Source: Candidatus Ruthia endofausta (lineage in GTDB: Bacteria; Pseudomonadota; Gammaproteobacteria; PS1; Pseudothioglobaceae). From it: a stretch of 64,000 nt of DNA. The notes under the pieces were generated by a model. It saw only the letters and a list, made by a program, of their open reading frames with translations. It was not told the origin of the DNA and did no database searches. Where the stretch lies: positions 372,001-436,000 of the forward strand of contig NZ_CP054490.1 in assembly GCF_013342985.1 (NCBI RefSeq). The letters are read 5' to 3'. The translations under genes were made by a program, and so were the position numbers. This document shows, piece after piece, positions 54,874-63,086 of the stretch; positions within the stretch are counted from its first letter, which is position 1; the number at the start of each line of letters is the position of its first letter.

Positions 54874-56976
54874 ATGAATTTGTCTGATAGAAGAGTCCTA
54901 ATTAGCGAATTATGTAATACGCTAGAAAATTATATGTCTAAAGAGCAGATTGAGGGCGTTTATCAAGCTTATATTGTTGCAGCAACGGCGCATGATGGAC
55001 AATATCGACAATCAGGAGAGGCTTATGTATTTCACCCCATATCAGTTGCTATGATTTTAGCAGAGTTAAAACTAGACTACTATTGTATTGTGGCAGCAAT
55101 ATTACACGATTGTATTGAGGATACTTCGGTTACTTATGAGCAAATTAAGCGTGATTTTGGTGATGAAATTGCACATATTGTAGAGGGTGTATCCAAACTA
55201 ACTGGGTTGAAATTTCACTCAAATACAGACAAGCAGGCGCAAAATTTTAGAAAGTTGTTCTTAGCCATGAGTAATGACATGCGCATTATGATAATCAAAT
55301 TGGCAGATCGTTTGCACAATATACGAACACTTGACTCCATGCGTCGAGATAAGCAACTTAGAATTGCTAAAGAAACGGTAGAAATACATGCACCCATTGC
55401 ACGTCGCTTAGGTCTTAATAGCATTAGGGTTGAACTTGATAATTTGTGTTTTGCCATTATTTATCCATTTCGTAATAAGGTTCTGGTCAGTCAAATTAAA
55501 AAACAATGTGGCAATCGCAAGAAAATTATCAGTCACATCCAAACTGAAATAAGAAACCGATTAGACCAAGAAGGCATATCTAATGCTGAAATTAATGGTC
55601 GTAGAAAGCAACCTTGTAGCATTTATAGAAAAATGAAAATCAAACACCTGAAATTTTCTCAGGTGTTAGACATGTATGCACTTAGGGTTATTGTGGCTGA
55701 TGTGGCACAATGCTATCAAGCTCTAGGTATTATTCATAATTTATATAAGCCATTACCAGGCAAGTTTAAAGATTATGTAGCACTACCCAAATCAAACGGC
55801 TATCAGTCCTTACATACGGTGCTATTTGGCCCTAAAAAAATTTTTATTGAGGTGCAAATCCGTTCATCTGACATGCATTTTATTTCAAAATATGGGATTG
55901 CTGCGCATTGGCATTATAAGAGTAACTTAAATCATAAACCAGAATTGGCTAATAACTGGTTAGGCTCATTACTAGATATTCAACAAAATTCGGGCACTTC
56001 TATTGAGTTTTTAGAAAAAACTAAGGCAGATTTGTTTCCTTCCGAGGTGTTTGTTTTTACTCCCGAGGGAGATATTATTCAGCTACCTTATAAATCAACT
56101 GTGCTTGATTTTGCCTACATGGTACATACCAGTATTGGCAACCACACCCTTAAAGCCAAAGTTGACCAAGTTAACACATCCATTGCCACCGAATTAAAAT
56201 CAGGACAAACCATTGAAATTGTTACCGATGATAAAGCCACACCTAGATCTTTTTGGTTGCAAATTGCCGTTACTGTAAAAGCCAGATCTTCAATCAAGGC
56301 GTATCTTAAAAACGAATCCGCTGCTGAACTAATCCAATTAGGAGAGTATTTATTAACCAATGCACTGGATTATCAAAATATAGACACAGATGGCATTGAT
56401 GAAGCTCAGTGGTTAACATGTCTTAAAGCGTTAAATTGTGATTCTAAAGAAGACATGTACATGAAAATTGGACTCTCTGAAATTTTAGTATCAGTTGCAC
56501 TGAACAAATTACAAGGTGATAACGCCAAGCATGCAGCTCAAAAAATTAGTATTTATAAAACCCAAGGCAAAGCCATTAGTTTTGCGCATTGTTGCCATCC
56601 AATTCCTGGTGATAAAGTGATTGGTGTTTTAACCACTTCTAAAGGCATGGTAATTCACAGAGTAATTTGTGCCAACTTAGTTCGTGCTAAAAGCAAAAAT
56701 GCACAATGGCTTAATATTGATTGGCAAGCAGACAGGGATGAGGAATTTAAAGCAATGATTGATGTTGATGTTGCTAACCAGAGAGGCACACTTGCCTCTA
56801 TTGCTAGTGTTATTTCAAAAATGAATATTAATATTGAGCATCTTGAGATTCAAGAAAAAAACAATTCTATCAAATCACTCAATATGGTCATTAGTGTTGC
56901 AAATATCACTCAATTAAATAAGGTGTTTGTACAGCTAAAGACGCTAGAATTTGTTCGAGATGTGAGCAGAGTGTGA
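54874..56976 (+). CDS. spoT: Bifunctional (p)ppGpp synthetase/hydrolase (RSH family)
   Basis: Controls (p)ppGpp in the stringent response. The 700-residue protein has the HD hydrolase domain with AILHDCIEDTSVTYEQI and IKLADRLHNIRTLDSM, the synthetase domain from GRRKQPCSIYRKMKIKHLKF through VLDMYALRVIVADVAQCYQA, GKFKDYVALPKSNGYQSLHT, a TGS domain (DLFPSEVFVFTPEGDIIQLP) and a C-terminal ACT domain. Both active sites look intact, so it is SpoT-like rather than a RelA with dead hydrolase. It could be the only long RSH in this genome, which the window cannot show. Confidence 0.93.
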   Translation: MNLSDRRVLISELCNTLENYMSKEQIEGVYQAYIVAATAHDGQYRQSGEAYVFHPISVAMILAELKLDYYCIVAAILHDCIEDTSVTYEQIKRDFGDEIAHIVEGVSKLTGLKFHSNTDKQAQNFRKLFLAMSNDMRIMIIKLADRLHNIRTLDSMRRDKQLRIAKETVEIHAPIARRLGLNSIRVELDNLCFAIIYPFRNKVLVSQIKKQCGNRKKIISHIQTEIRNRLDQEGISNAEINGRRKQPCSIYRKMKIKHLKFSQVLDMYALRVIVADVAQCYQALGIIHNLYKPLPGKFKDYVALPKSNGYQSLHTVLFGPKKIFIEVQIRSSDMHFISKYGIAAHWHYKSNLNHKPELANNWLGSLLDIQQNSGTSIEFLEKTKADLFPSEVFVFTPEGDIIQLPYKSTVLDFAYMVHTSIGNHTLKAKVDQVNTSIATELKSGQTIEIVTDDKATPRSFWLQIAVTVKARSSIKAYLKNESAAELIQLGEYLLTNALDYQNIDTDGIDEAQWLTCLKALNCDSKEDMYMKIGLSEILVSVALNKLQGDNAKHAAQKISIYKTQGKAISFAHCCHPIPGDKVIGVLTTSKGMVIHRVICANLVRAKSKNAQWLNIDWQADRDEEFKAMIDVDVANQRGTLASIASVISKMNINIEHLEIQEKNNSIKSLNMVISVANITQLNKVFVQLKTLEFVRDVSRV

Positions 56977-57054
56977 TTTTAAAAAGCTACTAAATTTTTA
57001 CTCATGCCAAACTTTAGTTTGGTTAAAATTGAGATTTTACTCAAGGTGTTTTTT

Positions 57055-57249
57055 ATGAACTGGACAGACTCCCTAAATATTGCAATAGCCTTAAATGAGG
57101 CTCATCCAGAGGTTAATCCTAGTATTGTTAATTTTGTTGACCTTAGGCAAATGGTGATTGCACTGGATGAGTTTGATGATGATGTAAATAAATCAGGCGA
57201 AAAAATCCTTGAAGCCATCCAAATGAATTGGATAGAAGAAAAAGAATGA
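57055..57249 (+). CDS. iscX: Fe-S assembly protein IscX
   Basis: Small acidic helper of the Isc system that binds IscS and iron. The ATG at 57055 (MNWTDSLNIAIALNEAHPEV) is chosen because IscX proteins are about 66 residues and begin like this; an upstream in-frame ATG at 57004 adds 17 residues with no family support. The conserved FVDLRQMVIALDEFDDD and ILEAIQMNWIEE are present. Normally at the end of an isc operon, here it stands between spoT and tolB, with its stop overlapping the tolB ATG. Confidence 0.92.
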   Translation: MNWTDSLNIAIALNEAHPEVNPSIVNFVDLRQMVIALDEFDDDVNKSGEKILEAIQMNWIEEKE

Positions 57250-58520
57250 AGCAACTTATTGTTTTTGTTTTATCACTTTATACAAGCCTCACTTGGGCGG
57301 TATTAGAAGTCACCATTCTCAAACAAGATGAAAACATTTTTCCCATTGTTATTTCTGATTTTTCTGTTGTGGGCGATGCAAACCAAGGCAAAACCATTGC
57401 GCACGTTATGCGTGATAATTTTAATCGATCAGGCGAATTTAGCGCCTCTAGTGCAAATTATGTGATTAATAATAAGCCCAATTTTGACAAATGGAAGGCA
57501 AAAAAAATTGAAGCCATCGTGCTTGGCAAGCTAGAAAAAATCAGCAAAAAAGTCTTTAATGTCGAAATTGAACTACTGGATGTTTATTCTAATAAAATAC
57601 TCTATAAAGATAAGTTTGCCGTGCACAATAGTGGCATCAGAAGAATTGCACACTACTTGTCTGATCAAATTTATCATGCCTTATTGGGTGAAAAAGGCTC
57701 TTTTGATACGCGCCTAGCTTATATTACCGTTACCAATAAAGGCAAAGGTGAGCGCGAATATCGCTTAGAAATATCAGATTCTGATGCGCAAAATCCACAA
57801 ACCATTCTAAAATCCAAAGAGCCTATTTTATCACCCGTTTGGTCACCCGACCAAAATAAAATTGCTTATGTTTCTTTTAGAAACGCTCGTTCAGAAGTGT
57901 TCATCCAATACCCATTTGTACGCCGAAAAACACAAAAACTGCCTTATTTTGATGGCATTGCCTCAGCGCCATCTTGGCATCCGAATGGCAAAAGCCTTTT
58001 GCTTACGCTGTCTAAAAACGGCAATAAAGATATTTATTCTTATCAGTTAGCCTCTAAAAAACTAACAAGGCTAACCACAGACGTGGGCATCGATACTGAG
58101 GCAAGCTACTCACCAGAGGGTGATAAAATTGTGTTTACCTCTAATCGTTCTGGACAAGTGCAGGTCTACATTAAAGATTTAAAAACCAGTAAAATTAACA
58201 GAGCAACCTTTAAAGGCAGATACAACGCCAAAGCCGTTTTTTCACCCAATGGTAAAAGCTTGGCTATGGTACATAGAGTAGGTAAAGATTATCGCATTGC
58301 TTTACTGGATATTGCCACTAAGGATTTGACTATTATGACAAATAATCAATTAGACGAATCGCCGTTTTTTTCGCCCAATGGCGGTATGATTATCTTTGCT
58401 ACTAATAAAGGTAGTTCTGGTGTACTTTCTGTGGTTTCAATATTGGATCATCAAACTTTCGAGCTGGCTAGTAAAGCAGGCGAAGTTAGAGAACCAAATT
58501 GGTCACATTATTTAAAATAG
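57246..58520 (+). CDS. tolB: Tol-Pal system translocation protein TolB
   Basis: Periplasmic beta-propeller of the Tol-Pal system that maintains the outer membrane during division. ATG at 57246 overlaps the iscX stop (ATGA) and gives a signal peptide KQLIVFVLSLYTSLTWA. The propeller repeats are visible as ILSPVWSPDQNKIAYVSFRN, APSWHPNGKSLLLTLSKNGN, EASYSPEGDKIVFTSNRSGQ and AVFSPNGKSLAMVHR. About 424 residues, normal. tolQ, tolR and tolA, usually just upstream, are not in the window. Confidence 0.95.
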   Translation: MKQLIVFVLSLYTSLTWAVLEVTILKQDENIFPIVISDFSVVGDANQGKTIAHVMRDNFNRSGEFSASSANYVINNKPNFDKWKAKKIEAIVLGKLEKISKKVFNVEIELLDVYSNKILYKDKFAVHNSGIRRIAHYLSDQIYHALLGEKGSFDTRLAYITVTNKGKGEREYRLEISDSDAQNPQTILKSKEPILSPVWSPDQNKIAYVSFRNARSEVFIQYPFVRRKTQKLPYFDGIASAPSWHPNGKSLLLTLSKNGNKDIYSYQLASKKLTRLTTDVGIDTEASYSPEGDKIVFTSNRSGQVQVYIKDLKTSKINRATFKGRYNAKAVFSPNGKSLAMVHRVGKDYRIALLDIATKDLTIMTNNQLDESPFFSPNGGMIIFATNKGSSGVLSVVSILDHQTFELASKAGEVREPNWSHYLK

Positions 58521-58530
58521 GAGGCGTTAA

Positions 58531-59100
58531 ATGTTAAAAATAATATTCCTAACAACAATAGTGCTGTTGTCATCATGTTCATCCGTGGATGATTTGTATA
58601 AAAAAGTATTGCCCAAGCTAAGCGCGGTTACCATTGAAGATAGGACGGAAAATACACAAGAAAATGTTATTAAGGTAGATCAGTCTAGTTTTCAATCGCA
58701 AGGGTTTTCTAGAAGTGGTGTAAACACATCAAACATTATCGAATCAGTTGTCGTGGCAGATTTTAGAAACACGGATGTTAGTTTTATTTTGTATTTTTTC
58801 TATGATGGCACTGAGATTGATGAAGATTCAACCAAACAAATCATCAAACACGCAAATTTTATGCGCAGCAATCCAGCACTAAATTTACGTTTAGAAGGGC
58901 ATGCAGATGAGCGTGGTACACGTGAATACAACCTAGCACTGGGTGAAAATCGAGCTTTAAGCGTTAAAGAAATATTAGGTCTGTATGATCTTTCTTCAAG
59001 GGTTGAAGTTATTAGTCTTGGCGAGGAAAAGCCCATGTTACAACAGCACGATGAGGATGCATGGCAGAGAAACAGACGCGTTGAGTTTGTTTATCAATAA
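58531..59100 (+). CDS. pal: Peptidoglycan-associated lipoprotein Pal
   Basis: Outer-membrane lipoprotein that binds peptidoglycan and TolB. The 189-residue protein has a lipoprotein signal with LSSC (Cys16), a linker of about 65 residues and an OmpA-like domain: FILYFFYDGTEIDED, LRLEGHADERGTREYNLALG, ENRALSVKEIL and QRNRRVEF, including the DAP-binding Asp/Arg region. It lies 10 bases after tolB and 6 bases before cpoB. Confidence 0.95.
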   Translation: MLKIIFLTTIVLLSSCSSVDDLYKKVLPKLSAVTIEDRTENTQENVIKVDQSSFQSQGFSRSGVNTSNIIESVVVADFRNTDVSFILYFFYDGTEIDEDSTKQIIKHANFMRSNPALNLRLEGHADERGTREYNLALGENRALSVKEILGLYDLSSRVEVISLGEEKPMLQQHDEDAWQRNRRVEFVYQ

Positions 59101-59106
59101 AGCTTA

Positions 59107-59793
59107 ATGTGCCACCTTGGTTTAGTCGCTTTTTTAAGTATTTTTGTCTGTCACCCTGTTAGTGCAGGTATTAATACAGAAAAAGTGGTGATGGATCACA
59201 ATCAAAAAATAAAGCGTTTGGTGCGTAAAAATAAAGCCTTGTTGGGCAAGATTGAGCTCTTAGAGCAACAACAAAAAATAAGCACTGGAAAAATCAAAGA
59301 GTTATTTAACTTAATCACTTATCAAAAATCCAATGCCACTATTGTAAAAACCACGCTCAGAGTTAGAGAGTATGATCAAAAAGCCAAACGCATTTATACC
59401 CAAGCGCGCAGTCTATTAGTAACGGATCAATACGACCAAGCCATTAACTTGTTTAAACAATATTTAGCCACATATCCGAATAATAATCACACCCCAGATG
59501 TGTACTATTGGTTAGCTAAATCTTATTTAACCAAAGAAGATTTTTACAATGCTAGAAATACTTTTGTTGTATTTCAACAACAAAACCCATTGCATTATAA
59601 GTTTTCAAACTCTTTGTTTGAGTTGGCTAAGGTGTATATAGAACTTAACCAACAAGACAAGGCACGTAGTTTGTTAAGCGCAATGTTGGTTAAATTCCCT
59701 TCTCATAAAGCAATTAATAGAGCTAAACAACTGCTTAGTAAGATCATTACCCCTAACCCTAAGTCAAAGATAAATAAATTAACCATCAATTAA
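59107..59793 (+). CDS. cpoB: Cell division coordinator CpoB (YbgF)
   Basis: Periplasmic protein that links peptidoglycan synthesis and Tol-Pal function. The 228-residue sequence has a signal peptide (HLGLVAFLSIFVCHPVSAG), a short coiled coil (about residues 30-70: NQKIKRLVRKNKALLGKIEL) and a C-terminal TPR part: IYTQARSLLVTDQYDQAINL, TPDVYYWLAKSYLTKEDFYN and LFELAKVYIELNQQDKARSL, LVKFPSHKAINRAKQLL. The tolB-pal-cpoB order is conserved. The length is a little under E. coli. Confidence 0.9.
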   Translation: MCHLGLVAFLSIFVCHPVSAGINTEKVVMDHNQKIKRLVRKNKALLGKIELLEQQQKISTGKIKELFNLITYQKSNATIVKTTLRVREYDQKAKRIYTQARSLLVTDQYDQAINLFKQYLATYPNNNHTPDVYYWLAKSYLTKEDFYNARNTFVVFQQQNPLHYKFSNSLFELAKVYIELNQQDKARSLLSAMLVKFPSHKAINRAKQLLSKIITPNPKSKINKLTIN

Positions 59794-59794
59794 G

Positions 59795-61084
59795 GTGAAA
59801 GTTTTACCCATTCCTGATGTTGCTTTAGAGGCGTTATCTTATGCCAATCCTGTGCGCTATCCATTTTTGCTAGAAAGCGTTAATCACAATGCTAACAATC
59901 GTTTTTCGATACTATTTGCACACCCTGACAAACAAATTATTCTAAGCCACTTAGAAGAGTTTAATTTTTTAGACAAACTCACTACTAGTATTGATACACC
60001 ACTTATTCACAGCGATTTACCTTTTACTGGTGGTTGGTTTGTATATTTGTCTTATGAATTAATTGGGCAAATAGAGACGACTTTAAAACAAATAATGCAC
60101 ACAAGTGGCCAACCTATTGCTATTGCTGTGCAAATTCCCACAGCCATTGTTATTAACCATGCCAATCATCAAACTTATTTATTAGATCAATTCGCCAATC
60201 AATACAGAATAGACCAAGTATTGGTAGATATTGAGCAATTAAAAGCCGTGCCTAAAAGTAAATTAGTAGGTGTTTTATCTGCTGAAGAAGAGGCCAAATT
60301 TTTATCAGGTGTGGTAAAGAGTCGCGAGTACATTAAAGCAGGAGATGTTTTCCAAGTAAACCTCTCAAGACAGTGGCAATACCACTTAACCAATGACATT
60401 ACCCCAGCCCAAATTTACCAAGCACTAAAAAAAACCAACCCCGCCCCATTCTCCGCACTGGCACAATTTCAAACGTTTAGCATTATTTCCTCCTCTCCCG
60501 AGCGCCTATTTAGCGTGGATGGTAGAGTCATACAAACAAGGCCCATTGCAGGTACCCATCCACGTGGTACAGGCAGTGAAGACAAACGCCTTAAACAACA
60601 ACTCATTAATCATCCTAAAGAGCAAGCAGAGCATATTATGCTGCTTGATTTAGAGCGCAATGATTTGGGCAGGGTGTGCGAATACGGTAGTATCAAAGTT
60701 GATGAAATCATGGGGTTGGAAAGCTATCCCTTTGTACATCATATCGTTTCAAACATCAAAGGCAAAATTAAGCCACACACCACTATTAAGCACCTAATCA
60801 GTGCATTATTCCCAGGTGGCACCATCACTGGCTGCCCTAAAATTCGTTGTATGCAAATTATTCAAGAACTAGAACAGATGCCACGTCAAACTTACACAGG
60901 CTCGCTAGGCTATATTAGCAGTAACGGAAAAATGGATTTTAACATCCTTATTCGTACTATTAGCAAACAAGACAATCTATTAACTTTAAGGGCAGGGGCA
61001 GGTATTGTGTTTGACTCTATTGCCAAACAAGAATTACAAGAAACCAAACACAAAGCCAAGGGTATGCTTCAGATTTTTGTATAA
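59795..61084 (+). CDS. pabB: Aminodeoxychorismate synthase component I
   Basis: Chorismate-utilising enzyme making 4-amino-4-deoxychorismate for folate. The 429-residue product starts with GTG one base after the cpoB stop. Motifs: REYIKAGDVFQVNLSRQWQY, FSIISSSPERLFSVDGRVIQ, TRPIAGTHPRG, LLDLERNDLGRVCEYGSI and FPGGTITGCPKIRCMQII with YTGSLGYISSNGKMDFNILI. Anthranilate synthase TrpE is the alternative; the PIAGT rather than PxAGT feedback region and the length near 430-450 favour PabB. The N-terminal part lacks the TrpE feedback LLES motif. Confidence 0.87.
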   Translation: MKVLPIPDVALEALSYANPVRYPFLLESVNHNANNRFSILFAHPDKQIILSHLEEFNFLDKLTTSIDTPLIHSDLPFTGGWFVYLSYELIGQIETTLKQIMHTSGQPIAIAVQIPTAIVINHANHQTYLLDQFANQYRIDQVLVDIEQLKAVPKSKLVGVLSAEEEAKFLSGVVKSREYIKAGDVFQVNLSRQWQYHLTNDITPAQIYQALKKTNPAPFSALAQFQTFSIISSSPERLFSVDGRVIQTRPIAGTHPRGTGSEDKRLKQQLINHPKEQAEHIMLLDLERNDLGRVCEYGSIKVDEIMGLESYPFVHHIVSNIKGKIKPHTTIKHLISALFPGGTITGCPKIRCMQIIQELEQMPRQTYTGSLGYISSNGKMDFNILIRTISKQDNLLTLRAGAGIVFDSIAKQELQETKHKAKGMLQIFV

Positions 61085-61311
61085 TGCCTAAATGCAACAG
61101 CATGCTGACGATGATTGATATGATTTATTATATATTTTAATGCAATACTCGCCCTTTGTCTTTGGCGTTAGTGTCGGAAATTTATGCGTTGCAAAAAACT
61201 GTATGACAATCAATACACGACTAATTCATTTTAGAAAAATAAACATTTATTAGTTCTGACTTTCTGTTTTTTTGCAGCATGTCTCCAAGCATACTTGCTA
61301 AATAATGAAAC
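61085..61311. other. Unrecognised spacer after pabB
   Basis: About 230 bases with no open frame of note and no clear terminator. Short coding-like pieces occur in several frames, but I cannot connect them to a family. The minus strand may have held the HEPN part of the neighbouring remnant. Confidence 0.5.
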
Positions 61312-61535
61312 CTCTGAGCTCTTTAATATTAGTAAAAAAGTATTACCCTTCTTAAAGTGCACTGTTTACCTCATTTGAAGCATACACAATTAAATCCGTC
61401 GCATGTGAGCCACAAAGAATAATCTTAATCAACTTATTGCCTGTTTTTTGTTTATCCGAAGTGTGTTTTACAACCCCATCAAATTCCTCACGAATCACTT
61501 GGACCAAATGCCCTTTATTTTTACAGAGGTAAAAT
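61312..61535 (-). pseudogene. HEPN-domain nucleotidyltransferase protein, decayed copy 2
   Basis: The minus strand reads KGHLVQVIREEFDGVVKHTS, DKQKTGNKLIKIILCGSHAT, then jumps to DLIVYASNEVNSAL, stop, EG, stop, YFFTNIKEL. These match the first remnant (46645-47236): QVIREKFDLVV, KTGKLIKVILFGSHA, LTVHTSDEVNNTLKEG and QYFFTGIKDQ. About 60 residues including the SDYD metal site have been deleted. A second, more decayed member of the same family in one window. Confidence 0.7.
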
Positions 61536-61593
61536 GGGTCACAATATTAGATTATTTAATCTTAATTTTGATACAAAGTAAGCTTATAAAAAA

Positions 61594-61640
61594 TTTACTC
61601 TATTTTAAATCTATTAAGATAGGTTGATCAGTTTGTTAGA
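61594..61640 (+). repeat. Degenerate direct repeat flanking marC, copy A
   Basis: TTTACTCTATTTTAAAT (61594-61610), 21 bases, TTTGTTAGA (61632-61640). The same two blocks, 20 bases apart, occur at 62742-62787. Together the copies bracket marC at a distance of about 1.15 kb. Confidence 0.7.
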
Positions 61641-61788
61641 TGCCGCTCAATTTATGACTCCCTCTTTCCAGAATAAGATTTCGCAGGTGATTTTATCATC
61701 ACACCTTCCTAAAATAAACATCTTTATATATTGGGCGTGTGGATGTTTAAAGCAATTAATATTTTCCCTGATATCTTTCAGAAATTTA

Positions 61789-62412
61789 TTAACTTACGGT
61801 CGAAATATGGATGGCACCATTAATACCAACTATCAACATTTGAACCCCAATTACAGCCAAAATCAAACCCATTAAACGAGTAACAATACCAAGCCCATCT
61901 CTACCTATTATTATTAATATTTTCGAACTAAAAATGAAACAATAAAAGGTGATAAGACATAGGACTGCAAACACAGATATTGTTACAAAAGTTTCTCCCC
62001 ATCCTTCTGCTGCTGAATAATTCATAGCTGTTGCAATAGTGCCTGGCCCAGCAAGAAGTGGTACAGCTAGAGGTGATACGGCCACATTTGAATGGATACT
62101 TTCTTGGGTTGTATGTAACTTTGAGACATTTCCTTGAAGCATATGATATCCAACAAGAAATACCAAAATACCTCCCGCTATTCGTAATGCAGGAAGAGTT
62201 ATTCCAAAAAGGTGGAAAATTGATTTACCTAAAACAGAAAATAGCAAAATTATAACAAAGGTGATAATGAGGGATTTAATAGCAATTTTAGTTTGTTCAG
62301 ATTTCCCTATATTTCTTGTTAATCCAGCGAAGACTGCCGTGCTTGCAATAGGATTCATAATGGCAAAAAATGCCATGAAAATTGTCACTGCATGCTCAAA
62401 TAATAAATTCAT
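61789..62412 (-). CDS. MarC family membrane protein
   Basis: MarC/UPF0056 integral membrane protein of about 207 residues (ATG at 62412, MNLLFEHAVTIFMAFFAIMN). Family features: FAIMNPIASTAVFAGLT near the start, LRIAGGILVFLVGYHML, SPLAVPLLAGPGTIATAMNY (PLAxPxLAGPGxI) and LMGLILAVIGVQMLIVGI at the end, with six membrane segments. The function is not settled despite the old link with multiple antibiotic resistance. The gene stands alone in a decayed region, bounded by short direct repeats, and could be an acquired piece. Confidence 0.88.
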   Translation of the reverse strand: MNLLFEHAVTIFMAFFAIMNPIASTAVFAGLTRNIGKSEQTKIAIKSLIITFVIILLFSVLGKSIFHLFGITLPALRIAGGILVFLVGYHMLQGNVSKLHTTQESIHSNVAVSPLAVPLLAGPGTIATAMNYSAAEGWGETFVTISVFAVLCLITFYCFIFSSKILIIIGRDGLGIVTRLMGLILAVIGVQMLIVGINGAIHISTVS

Positions 62413-62437
62413 TTTTCCAACACCTTTACCTTTGGTA

Positions 62438-62527
62438 GGTAAACGCCAAAACTCACCTGACAAGTTGGAGTAGGCGACATAGGAACCAGCGGAAAGGCGG
62501 TCATCAGGTGGAACGTCTTGTTAGGGG
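62438..62527 (-). repeat. Imperfect palindromic element upstream of marC, attC-like
   Basis: On the minus strand the element runs from TAACAAGACGTTCCACCTGA (from 62523) to GTCAGGTGAGTTTTGGCGTT (to 62441). CACCTGA (62454-62460) pairs with TCAGGTG (62504-62510). The ends TAACAA and GGCGTT resemble the outer simple sites of integron attC elements, and the base composition is richer in G+C than around. The core consensus (RYYYAAC, GTTRRRY) is not met at either end, so this stays a resemblance. Confidence 0.3.
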
Positions 62528-62741
62528 TAACAACTTGTACAGAGTTGGTGTTGTTGATAAGGTTTGTTGAGGCTTGCATGGTTTGTGTTTGTTCTTCCTT
62601 AAAATGATGAATGCTTTTTCGTTGTATGTTCTTTTTCTTCTTTTTTTAAAATGATACGTGTTTTTAAACAAAGGTTTGGTAAAGTTAATATTGTCACTTA
62701 ACATAACGGATAACTATAACCTGCCTAATAACTTACCAAAT

Positions 62742-62787
62742 TTTACTCTATTTTAAATTACTAGGGCAGGGCAATTGATTTGTTAGA
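62742..62787 (+). repeat. Degenerate direct repeat flanking marC, copy B
   Basis: TTTACTCTATTTTAAAT (62742-62758), 20 bases, TTTGTTAGA (62779-62787). Same orientation as copy A at 61594-61640; the 17-base and 9-base blocks are identical, and the spacer is only loosely similar. Confidence 0.7.
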
Positions 62788-63086
62788 CAGCAAAGTCGGA
62801 TTAAATAAGAAAATCTGTTATCGCCACCCATTAGATGCGACTGCTCTACGGTTACGTCTAACTATTATTAGAAGGATATACCTTATAATTCGATTTTGAA
62901 ATAAATTTATGTAAAAATATCCATATTTTTTGAAAAATCAATATTTACTTGATATAAGCTTAAGCTATTGTAGTAACAAAAAATAACCAACTTAAACCAC
63001 GATTTCAATTTAGTAAACATAATAACATAATAATTGAAATTTTCTGTGATACCCTATGAATGATATTCTTTGCATTTTATATAGTG

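Larger units (their letters stand above)
62413..63086. other. Gene-free spacer between marC and nadE
   Basis: No gene that I can support. It contains a GC-richer imperfect palindromic element at 62438-62527, the right copy of the direct repeat (62742-62787) and a low-complexity T/A-rich part. The stretch 62880-63086 is very AT-rich and would hold nothing but the 3' end region of nadE. Confidence 0.55.

Noticed and set aside
57004-57054. Longer iscX from the ATG at 57004
   Set aside because: The 17 extra residues have no counterpart in the family, and the ATG at 57055 gives the standard length.
62504-62704. Minus-strand 66-codon frame upstream of marC
   Set aside because: Basic, low-complexity sequence with no start signal; its end overlaps the palindromic element. 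Could only be a cassette gene if the attC-like reading were proven.
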